Positions 36,143 to 43,258 of a DNA stretch of 64,000 nucleotides are shown piece after piece. The stretch spans positions 1,984,001-2,048,000 of the forward strand of contig NZ_CP049246.1 of assembly GCF_011046555.1 (NCBI RefSeq), written 5' to 3'. Under the pieces are notes generated by a model. The model did no database searches. It was not told the origin of the DNA and was given only the letters and a program-made list of their open reading frames with translations. The translations under genes were made by a program, and so were the position numbers. This DNA comes from Sphingobacterium lactis. Lineage in GTDB: Bacteria > Bacteroidota > Bacteroidia > Sphingobacteriales > Sphingobacteriaceae. The stretch's first letter is position 1. Each line of letters begins with the position of its first letter.

Positions 36143-36673
36143 TTAACCTTCAGCGCTATAGAGATCAATTCTTGCCTTTATAAAAAGCTGATAGCCTGTT
36201 TCCTGAACAAAGCGTTCCATGCGTTGTGCCTGTCCTATCCTTGACATCGGACGTAGGTTATTGATGGCGTATGCTCTTTTATGGCTAAAGTTTACAGATT
36301 CTGGCTCTTGTTCAAAATAATGGATCGTACTCCGCAATTGTCCTTCCGCAATCTTAATCCATTTCGATCCAAACTGATTTCTAGATTTTAACTCTACAAA
36401 AGCAATGGTATTGTCGCAGGTCAGTACCCCATCACACCGTTTGACTGATTTGTTTTTAGCGAGTACCGGCAAGCGAACGCAATGATCAATGGCATAAAAT
36501 GAAATGGATGAACAGTAAAAATTGTCAACGGTTGCAATCCATCTTTCCCCATTGATTTCATCCAAATAAGCAGGTTGACCTTTTACGCCTTTAGAAGCGA
36601 TATCATCACAGATACCAAATGTGGACTTACATGATGTATGCTTGCATTCCTGCCCAAAAAAATCAACCTGCAT
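36143..36673 (-). CDS. Putative PD-(D/E)XK-like nuclease, partner of the AAA ATPase
   Basis: 176 residues. I do not recognise a named family. A stretch near residues 80-96 reads CDGVL, about ten residues, then FVELKSR, i.e. Asp81...Glu94-x-Lys96, and is followed by GQLRSTIHYF with Gln112 and Tyr119, an arrangement typical of PD-(D/E)XK nuclease cores. Seven Cys are present, three of them in the first 22 residues (C10, C15, C22), so a metal site is possible. It starts 3 bp after the stop of the ATPase gene on the same strand, so the pair is an operon. A role as the effector of an ATPase/nuclease defence or toxin-like system is inference; no catalytic activity is shown. Confidence 0.6.
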   Translation of the reverse strand: MQVDFFGQECKHTSCKSTFGICDDIASKGVKGQPAYLDEINGERWIATVDNFYCSSISFYAIDHCVRLPVLAKNKSVKRCDGVLTCDNTIAFVELKSRNQFGSKWIKIAEGQLRSTIHYFEQEPESVNFSHKRAYAINNLRPMSRIGQAQRMERFVQETGYQLFIKARIDLYSAEG

Positions 36674-36676
36674 TAC

Positions 36677-37924
36677 CTAATTAAGATGCTGAAGGGTTAA
36701 TAACGAAGCATACATATCATTGAACTCGCCTAAAGCAATGTTCAACTGGTGCTCGTCGGAAGGAACACCGTGGTATGTACTCAATCTTGTTATTTCCCCG
36801 CTATCGGCTTCAAATTCATAGATAACCAAATCCTCACCATGAATAAAGGGAGTGGGCGGCATAATATGCCCAATCCTTTTATAGTCTGCTACCCTTGACA
36901 ATCTATCGGATACCTGTTCAGCCTTAACCGCTAAAGTTAGGTAATTGATCAAGTATGGGCTGTGCGTGGTCATAAGCAATTTATTTTGATCACTAAGGTT
37001 GTTCATGGACAATAAACTATATAAAATAGATCTTTGGGAATTCGGATATAAATTTTGTTCCGGTTCCTCCACAATATTAACGAATGACGTATATGTGATT
37101 ATAGGACCTATCCTTTCAGAATCCATGGATTTCATGCTTTCAGAAAAACTTCCCAAATCGCTACTTTTATTCAGATAATATATTCCTGGATTTTCCCTGA
37201 CGATATTACATGCCATAGGCGAATCTGAAAATAGTCCTGATTCCAATTTTTCAACTGATTCTGCCATAAATTTCGAAACTACGAATAATGGAATTGCCGA
37301 TTGTAAACCACTGGATACATCAGAAATGGCTAACTTGAAATCTTCTCCTGAAACGTAAGCACTTTCATTGATCGGTTCATATTCAAATACCAGATTATTG
37401 ATCGGAATAGTAATCCCATGGCTATAGTGTATGGCAGCATCCTTGAATTCAGCATAAAAGGTGGATAAAGGAGCGGGAATACATCCAGCCTGAACCCCAT
37501 TATGAAGTACACCAATTAAAGCTCTTGTTGTTGGAACGTATAAGGTCTTCGCTATGGAATACTCCATGCGTTTTTTCAATTTTATTGAAACCTGACCACC
37601 TTGGAGTTTAAAGTGCAGCACATTAGTTCTAAATTCAATGGTTTCCCGTTTGTCATCCCTGAAATATACCGCCAAATTATGAACTGCAGCATATTTAATA
37701 AATTTAGATCGGGTATTGACCTCCGACTCCTCAATTTCTCCACTGATCAGCATTTTCTCCAGCTGATACAGCGCCGAAATCAATTTAGCCAAAATACTTT
37801 TACCGGCACCTTGGTCACCCGTGAAAACGGTTACTTTTTTTATCTCCAAAAAGCCTCCATTTTCCTTTAGTCCCTTCTTGATAGGTCCAAAATGTAATAC
37901 CTTGATTCGTACCATAACAATCAT
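36677..37924 (-). CDS. AAA/ABC-type ATPase of the OLD/AAA_21 kind
   Basis: 415 residues. Walker A GDQGAGKS at residues 36-43, an ABC-like signature SSGLQSA at 204-210, Walker B with acidic pair IVEEPEQNLYP at 284-294, and an H-loop TTHSPYLI at 319-326. These are the features of the SMC-like ATPases found in OLD, Septu (PtuA), PARIS and similar defence systems. No TOPRIM domain follows the ATPase, so an effector would have to be the next gene, which starts 3 bp downstream and looks like a nuclease. The start at 37924 may be up to three codons too long (an ATG lies at residue 4). Confidence 0.85.
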   Translation of the reverse strand: MIVMVRIKVLHFGPIKKGLKENGGFLEIKKVTVFTGDQGAGKSILAKLISALYQLEKMLISGEIEESEVNTRSKFIKYAAVHNLAVYFRDDKRETIEFRTNVLHFKLQGGQVSIKLKKRMEYSIAKTLYVPTTRALIGVLHNGVQAGCIPAPLSTFYAEFKDAAIHYSHGITIPINNLVFEYEPINESAYVSGEDFKLAISDVSSGLQSAIPLFVVSKFMAESVEKLESGLFSDSPMACNIVRENPGIYYLNKSSDLGSFSESMKSMDSERIGPIITYTSFVNIVEEPEQNLYPNSQRSILYSLLSMNNLSDQNKLLMTTHSPYLINYLTLAVKAEQVSDRLSRVADYKRIGHIMPPTPFIHGEDLVIYEFEADSGEITRLSTYHGVPSDEHQLNIALGEFNDMYASLLTLQHLN

Positions 37925-38041
37925 ATTAAACTCCCCTAAGGTACAATTTTTAATCTGGGATTAAAACAATTTTAAAATTTTTCTCAAAAAGAAATAAAAA
38001 CTTAATTTTGATTGTCGCGCACGATTAGGTAGCAATGGGTT

Positions 38042-39226
38042 TTACTTTACGCGAGCTGCTTCTATTATGATCAATTGATTTTCAATATCCGTGCAGAAGA
38101 ATAGATAGGTGCTGCCGCCATCCTTAATTTTATATTTCTTGCGGATGACTTCCACCTTTTCAGGAAAATTTTTGGTGGCAATATTTGCTTTTTCGAAAGG
38201 ATTGTTCTTTTTGAGCACAGCATAAGGTAATACCTGTTTAACCTCGAATATCCGACCGGGAAATTCAGGAATGAACTGTTCGCCAGTATAGAGGTGGGTA
38301 TGTTGGTGCAGCTTGCCCAATCCAAAATATTTGCCGACCGCTTTGAACGCCCCGGCCTTGGTGATGGATACATCCGGATCGTACAGGTAGTGCTGTGGTT
38401 TCTGAAACCTGCTCAAGGTACCACGTTCCGTGTCGAAAGTAAATTCAAAACTCTGCAATTGATCCTGAAACAGGCGAATAGCCCGGATCTGTGTTTCGCC
38501 AATAAAATCTCGTTCTTGGATGAAAAGAAGTTCCTTGCAGTCATTGTCCAAACTGATAACGTAGACAAAGCGCACATGCTGGAGGCTGTGTAGCGCAGTA
38601 CTGATATCAAGTAGGGGAGATACCTTGCTGATAATATAGGGCGCCTTGCTGAAGAAAAGATCCTGAAGGTCGACAATATTGGGTTCACAATGCTCCAAAA
38701 GGAATACTTTCCCTTGATTGATCCGGCGAGAAGGGTCAACATAAATATAATCAAAGCTATTGTCGGGAGATTCCTTTAGAAAGTCGATGCCATTTCCCGC
38801 AAAACAACTGATATTGGGAACGCGGAGAACTGTAGCATTATAGGCTACGATTTCCGATAGTTTCGTGTTCAATTCACAATGGATGACTTCGCTGGCTTCC
38901 TGCGCCATATAGCAGGTGTCTACGCTGAAGCCTCCCGTCAGATCGATGACCCGAGATCCTTTGGCAATCAGCGTCTGTTTGATTAGTGCAGTATGTTCTG
39001 AGGAACATTGCTCCAGATTGATTTTGTCGGGGTAATAGATTCCTTCGCTATAGGCCCAAGTGGGTAGCTTCCGGACACTGCGCTGCCAGCCGTCAATTTG
39101 GGAGGCCAATTCTGCAGCGCTCACATTAGGGAAAGGGCTTTTCTTCAAGGCAATTTCCGCAGGTGATCGTTCGCGGTTCGCCTTAATGAACTCTTGCACA
39201 TCTTTCGCTAAAATATGTCTATTCAT
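38042..39226 (-). CDS. Class I SAM-dependent methyltransferase with PG_1098-like/THUMP-like parts
   Basis: 394 residues. The N-terminal helical region (KKSPFPNVSAAELASQI) leads into a Rossmann methyltransferase: VIDLTGGFSVDTCYMA (motif I), IHCELNTKLSEIVAYNA, and FDYIYVDPSRRINQGKVF (the acidic D/N-P-P-Y-like motif). A C-terminal ferredoxin/THUMP-like segment follows. These proteins are presumed RNA methyltransferases but have no assigned substrate. It overlaps aspartate kinase by 8 bp and is probably translated with it. Confidence 0.85.
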   Translation of the reverse strand: MNRHILAKDVQEFIKANRERSPAEIALKKSPFPNVSAAELASQIDGWQRSVRKLPTWAYSEGIYYPDKINLEQCSSEHTALIKQTLIAKGSRVIDLTGGFSVDTCYMAQEASEVIHCELNTKLSEIVAYNATVLRVPNISCFAGNGIDFLKESPDNSFDYIYVDPSRRINQGKVFLLEHCEPNIVDLQDLFFSKAPYIISKVSPLLDISTALHSLQHVRFVYVISLDNDCKELLFIQERDFIGETQIRAIRLFQDQLQSFEFTFDTERGTLSRFQKPQHYLYDPDVSITKAGAFKAVGKYFGLGKLHQHTHLYTGEQFIPEFPGRIFEVKQVLPYAVLKKNNPFEKANIATKNFPEKVEVIRKKYKIKDGGSTYLFFCTDIENQLIIIEAARVK

Positions 39227-40484
39227 CTTTGTCTTTCACAAGCATTTGGCAGGTATAACTATCCTTAAGTTCGCGAATAATTTCCTTATTTACCAATACC
39301 CGATCGATTGTTTGCTGATTGTAGTAACGGATGGTAATCAATTCCAACCCACTTTCCACGGAAACTTTATAGCGTTTCTCCAATTGTTCCAGAAGCGATT
39401 GCACGTTTTCTCCCGTATCATCCACCGCCACTGAAAAGCTAATGGCCGAGTTGTGCATCATATTGATCTTGATCCTGTTCTTATGGAAAGCATCGAAGAT
39501 ATGGCTGAGGTTATCTTCTACGATAAAGGAAAAATCGCGCGGCTGGATATTGATGAATACCTGGTTTACCTTAAAGATAAAGGACGGGACAGGTAGTGTC
39601 TGATTTGTAGTTTTTATCTGAGTTCCAGGTTCTTCTGGATTGACGAAGGACCGTACGTTCAAGGTGATCTTCTTATTCTGAAGTGGCTTGATCGTTTTTG
39701 GGTGGATGACTGTTGCGCCATAATAGGTCAACTCAATAGCATCCGTATAGGACAGCTCAGGGATCAGTTCTGTTTTATCGAACCATTTTGGGTCTGCATT
39801 GAGGACACCGGGAACATCCTTCCAGATCGTGATGTTCTCTGCATTTAGACTGGCTGCAAATATAGCCGCCGAATAATCGGAACCCTCACGTCCCAGTGTG
39901 GTCGTGAAATTTTCCGTCGTGGAACCGATAAAGCCCTGTGTAACGACGATATATTCGTCCAGGATCGTCGGAAGTTCCTTGCGGATCTTCTCCTCCGTCT
40001 TTTCCCAATCTACTTTCCCTTCGCGGTAACTGTTGTCAGTTAAGATGAAATCGCGCGCATCGACCCATTGTGTCGGTTGGCCCATATAGGATGAATAAGC
40101 CGCCACGATCTTGGTCGACAGCAACTCCCCAACGGAAACAATCTGGTCAAAAAGGTATTCGTATTCATCCTGTGGTTCTTCTTCCAGGATCCATTCAATC
40201 TCAACAAAGGTATTGGCGATATCATCAAAAACGGGATGGTCGGCTGGGAATAACGCATGCAGCACGTCGAAATGTTCCTGCTTCAGGCTCTCCAGAAGAT
40301 CGAACGCTTCACCGGTCTGCTTATAATAGCTGTCCGTAATACGTACCAACTTGTCTGTCGTTTTGCCCATTGCCGAAACAACAACCAAAAGGGAGGAGTC
40401 TCTATATTTCTCAACAATCGAAACTACGTTTTTAATGTTTTCTGCACTTTTAACGGAGGCACCGCCAAATTTAAATACCTGCAT
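39219..40484 (-). CDS. lysC: Aspartate kinase (monofunctional)
   Basis: 421 residues. The kinase domain starts with VFKFGGASVKS and contains TTLGREGSDYSAA; the C-terminal third has two ACT domains (VFINIQPRDFSFI and ISFSVAVDDTGENVQ). It phosphorylates aspartate, the first step to Lys, Thr and Met, and the ACT domains suggest feedback by an amino acid. Not fused to homoserine dehydrogenase. It is 5 bp downstream of the DUF3298 lipoprotein gene. Confidence 0.93.
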   Translation of the reverse strand: MQVFKFGGASVKSAENIKNVVSIVEKYRDSSLLVVVSAMGKTTDKLVRITDSYYKQTGEAFDLLESLKQEHFDVLHALFPADHPVFDDIANTFVEIEWILEEEPQDEYEYLFDQIVSVGELLSTKIVAAYSSYMGQPTQWVDARDFILTDNSYREGKVDWEKTEEKIRKELPTILDEYIVVTQGFIGSTTENFTTTLGREGSDYSAAIFAASLNAENITIWKDVPGVLNADPKWFDKTELIPELSYTDAIELTYYGATVIHPKTIKPLQNKKITLNVRSFVNPEEPGTQIKTTNQTLPVPSFIFKVNQVFINIQPRDFSFIVEDNLSHIFDAFHKNRIKINMMHNSAISFSVAVDDTGENVQSLLEQLEKRYKVSVESGLELITIRYYNQQTIDRVLVNKEIIRELKDSYTCQMLVKDKDE

Positions 40485-40489
40485 TTAAG

Positions 40490-41341
40490 CTATTGAATTG
40501 AGGTAAAATACTTTTTAATTTCGTTTATATAATTCTTGCCTGTTTGGGTCATACAGTCCATTACCGCTTCGTATGGAATTTGGAGTGTGGTAGTACCCGC
40601 AGCGTAGGGTTTGATCTCGTATGGATTGTAGTGAAATACAATGCTATCCTTGGTAATCCCGTAGTTCGCAGCTAGTGTGAAAATGCCATCCTCAAAGAAA
40701 TAATCCTTCTCCAGGTCGGTCGTGTCGGTCAAGCCCTCATCTTCACGAAAGAATTTCTCTGCAATTTTAGTAAATTCTTTCATCTTATTCTCAGAAATAA
40801 ATGTATTCAGTGGTAATTTCCGGTAATTTTTAAGGTCATAAACGTTCCACAGCTCAAATGAATTGCCATGCGCACCACCCGAGAAGTCATAAGTAAAGTT
40901 CTTCAAGAGCATAATCTCCGGGGTATAGGTCCCTACGGAAACCTCAGTAACCTTAAACCAGGCCAACGGCACATTGATGTCGTTTTCCTCTACAAAATTC
41001 CCATATCCCTCCAAAAAATTGCCCATATAAGTGGCAATATCAGGCTCTCCATCAAATAAAATGTTCTCCTGAACGAGTTTGTTCATGTTACTGTCCTGAA
41101 AAACAGGATAGGTTACTTTCACGTAGGACGTGTCAATCTTGCCCTCATGCTCGGTGAAATACGGACTGAATTCCTGGAGCGTGGTGTCCCGATAGACAAT
41201 CGTATCCTGACCGGGTTCTCTGTGCACCATTTGCTTGCTCGCGCCATCGGTTTTGTTGCTCTGGCAGGAGGCAAGAAGGGCAAGCGCTAAAAAAGTAGTT
41301 CCTAAGGGTTTGATAAGTGTATTAAAAGTTAATGTTAACAT
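40490..41341 (-). CDS. DUF3298/DUF4163 lipoprotein (RsiV-like fold)
   Basis: 283 residues. The leader LTFNTLIKPLGTTFLALALLASC ends in a lipobox. The central part has VTYPVFQDSNMNKLVQENI and the DUF3298 core DFSGGAHGNSFELWNVYDL with GGAHG, as in RsiV/PdaC-like domains that may bind lysozyme or peptidoglycan. Extracytoplasmic location is certain from the leader; function is not known. It overlaps the GNAT gene by 20 bp. Confidence 0.85.
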   Translation of the reverse strand: MLTLTFNTLIKPLGTTFLALALLASCQSNKTDGASKQMVHREPGQDTIVYRDTTLQEFSPYFTEHEGKIDTSYVKVTYPVFQDSNMNKLVQENILFDGEPDIATYMGNFLEGYGNFVEENDINVPLAWFKVTEVSVGTYTPEIMLLKNFTYDFSGGAHGNSFELWNVYDLKNYRKLPLNTFISENKMKEFTKIAEKFFREDEGLTDTTDLEKDYFFEDGIFTLAANYGITKDSIVFHYNPYEIKPYAAGTTTLQIPYEAVMDCMTQTGKNYINEIKKYFTSIQ

Positions 41342-41771
41342 TTAGCCATTCGTTTTCAAAGTTCGTGTTATATTTTTTATAAAAGCGGATAGCAGGCTCA
41401 TTCCAGTCCAAAACCTGCCACATCATCCCCGAATAACCTTTTTCCTTAGCAAAAGCAATGGTATGGTCCAACAGCACTTTGCCGTAGCCCTTGCCGCGCA
41501 TTTCTTCGGTTACAATGATGTCCTCTAAATATAAACGTCGTCCTTTCCATGTTGAGTATCGAATATAGAAAAGAGATAGGCCAACAATCTGCCCGTCATG
41601 TATCCCCACGAACGCTTCCCAAACCGGATGTTCACCAAATCCCGCTTCAATGACCTCCTCCATAGTAACCGTGACCTGCTCAGGGGCTTTCTCATACAAT
41701 GCCAACTCCCGCACAAGCTCCATGATGCGCGGGCAGTCTTCCACAACTGCTTTTCTAATCGATAAACTCAT
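41322..41771 (-). CDS. GNAT family N-acetyltransferase
   Basis: 149 residues. Acetyl-CoA loop EMRGKGYGKVLL with the V-T-E-E-x-R-G-K-G pattern, followed by CAT-like NEPAIRFYKKYN. The N-terminal half has IVGLSLFYIRYSTWKGRRLYLEDI. It resembles small Bacteroidota/fungal-type polyamine or amino-acid acetyltransferases (diamine N-acetyltransferase shape); substrate unproved. Its start overlaps the yggS stop by 1 bp (TAATG), so the two are translationally coupled. Confidence 0.88.
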   Translation of the reverse strand: MSLSIRKAVVEDCPRIMELVRELALYEKAPEQVTVTMEEVIEAGFGEHPVWEAFVGIHDGQIVGLSLFYIRYSTWKGRRLYLEDIIVTEEMRGKGYGKVLLDHTIAFAKEKGYSGMMWQVLDWNEPAIRFYKKYNTNFENEWLNVNINF

Positions 41772-42460
41772 TATTGTGCTTTATAATGTTTGATAACTCT
41801 TTTTCCAAAAATAGTACTGCCCAAACGAACCATATTGCTGCCTTGTTCGATCGCCAATTGGTAATCCGAAGACATGCCCATCGATAGAATGTTAAAAGAA
41901 TCCTCCTTCCTAAAGTAGGTGGTCTTGATGCCGTCGAAAAGCATTTTTAACTCGTAAAACTCTTCCTTAACGATTTTCTGGTTTTCTGTATTGCTCGCAA
42001 TACCCATCAAACCGCGAATACGAATGTTCTTCAGTGCGGCAAATTCCTCACTGCGCAACAATTCGATAACTTCTGCATGGTCCAGCCCGAACTTCGTGTC
42101 CTCATCAGCAATAAAGATTTGCAATAGACAGTCAATGGTACGGTCATGCTTCAAAGCCTGCTTATTGATTTCCTGTAGAACCTTCAGGGAATCTACAGAA
42201 TGGATTAGCGTGATGAAGGAAGCAATATACTTTACCTTATTGGTCTGCAGATGCCCAACCAAGTGCCATTGGATGTCCTTTGGAAGTTCCTCATATTTCG
42301 CAACCAACTCTTGAACTTGGTTTTCACCGAACACGCGTTGCCCGGCTGAATAGGCCTCCAGGATATCCGTGTTGGGCTTCGTCTTGGAAATGGCAACCAG
42401 CTCGACGCCAATAGGCTGAAGTTCCTGCTGTAATGCTGATATATTAGATGCTATACTCAT
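41771..42460 (-). CDS. yggS: YggS family pyridoxal-phosphate homeostasis protein
   Basis: 229 residues, a single TIM-barrel. The PLP Lys lies in LVAISKTKPN; further markers are VFGENQVQELVAKYEELP, WHLVGHLQTNK, GLMGIA and MSSDYQLAIEQGSNMVRLGSTIFG. It binds PLP without known enzymatic activity and affects amino-acid pools. It heads the run yggS, GNAT, DUF3298, aspartate kinase, methyltransferase, with overlaps or very short gaps throughout, and is divergent from the DUF4296 gene over a palindromic promoter (42513-42532). Confidence 0.93.
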   Translation of the reverse strand: MSIASNISALQQELQPIGVELVAISKTKPNTDILEAYSAGQRVFGENQVQELVAKYEELPKDIQWHLVGHLQTNKVKYIASFITLIHSVDSLKVLQEINKQALKHDRTIDCLLQIFIADEDTKFGLDHAEVIELLRSEEFAALKNIRIRGLMGIASNTENQKIVKEEFYELKMLFDGIKTTYFRKEDSFNILSMGMSSDYQLAIEQGSNMVRLGSTIFGKRVIKHYKAQ

Positions 42461-42512
42461 GTTGAATTGGGTTCAATTGATGAATTTAAGAAAGCTATGT
42501 GCAAGCTTTTAC

Positions 42513-42532
42513 GTAAATTTGTGCAAATTTAC
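42513..42532. promoter_or_regulatory. Palindrome with -7 boxes for both divergent genes
   Basis: A 20-bp sequence with 9-bp arms, GTAAATTTG on the left and CAAATTTAC on the right. Each arm contains TAAATTTG, a match to TAnnTTTG: 42514-42521 faces the DUF4296 gene (ATG 42536) and 42524-42531 faces yggS (ATG 42460). The overlap means only one polymerase can occupy the site at a time. Confidence 0.45.
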
Positions 42533-42535
42533 AAA

Positions 42536-43243
42536 ATGCATCGATTAATACTTGTTTTAATACCGTTGTTTTTTATCACAATCGCCTGTAAAAAGCAGGC
42601 TCCGGAAGGCATTCTCCCAAAGGAGGAGTTTGTCGAATTGATGTCGGAGGTGCATATTCTGGACGGTTACTTAACGAATATCAATGCCGACAGTGCCAAA
42701 AAGGTAATCGACCCCCTGTATGCAGAGGTGTTTGGCAAATTCGGATTGGATTCGGCATCTTTCAGCAGGAACGTGAATTATTACTATGGTGATCCACGCC
42801 TGACACTGGAAACCTACGATCAGTTGATTAAGAACTTGGAAGGCAAGGATCGCGAATTCTATAGACAGGATTCGATCAAGAGCAAAGTCTACCAGGATAG
42901 CGTAGGCCGTTTATCGAGGCTCCAGACGCAGGCTATAAACCTGCAGCAGATGATTGGCAATGCAAAAAGCGATTCACTGAAAATGAGTATCGCCGAATAT
43001 ACACGCAGAATGTACGCTCCATCAGGATTGGTGTCCCTATGGGAAAAAAACCTATACCGCATGGGCGATTCCGCCGTGCCTGGAGCGCCAACATCCATCA
43101 GTGTACCGACACCGGTACTTCCGGAACCGGAAAAACTAGTGCCGCTAGAAGAGCCTAAGCTCGTACCATTGGGCGATACGCCGAGCGTCACGATGCCAGA
43201 TATCCGACGGATACCAAAAGAACAGATTAGAAGCAGGCATTGA
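42536..43243 (+). CDS. DUF4296 lipoprotein
   Basis: 235 residues from ATG 42536, chosen because it opens a lipoprotein signal (MHRLILVLIPLFFITIAC); a longer TTG-started frame upstream is not supported. The family block FVELMSEVHILDGYLTNINAD follows. The C-terminal 50 residues are Pro/Val/Pro-Glu rich (about 180-235), likely disordered. Function unknown; such proteins are typical of Bacteroidota. It lies 15 bp before mutS2. Confidence 0.88.
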   Translation: MHRLILVLIPLFFITIACKKQAPEGILPKEEFVELMSEVHILDGYLTNINADSAKKVIDPLYAEVFGKFGLDSASFSRNVNYYYGDPRLTLETYDQLIKNLEGKDREFYRQDSIKSKVYQDSVGRLSRLQTQAINLQQMIGNAKSDSLKMSIAEYTRRMYAPSGLVSLWEKNLYRMGDSAVPGAPTSISVPTPVLPEPEKLVPLEEPKLVPLGDTPSVTMPDIRRIPKEQIRSRH

Positions 43244-43258
43244 TTTAGATTTTAAAGA

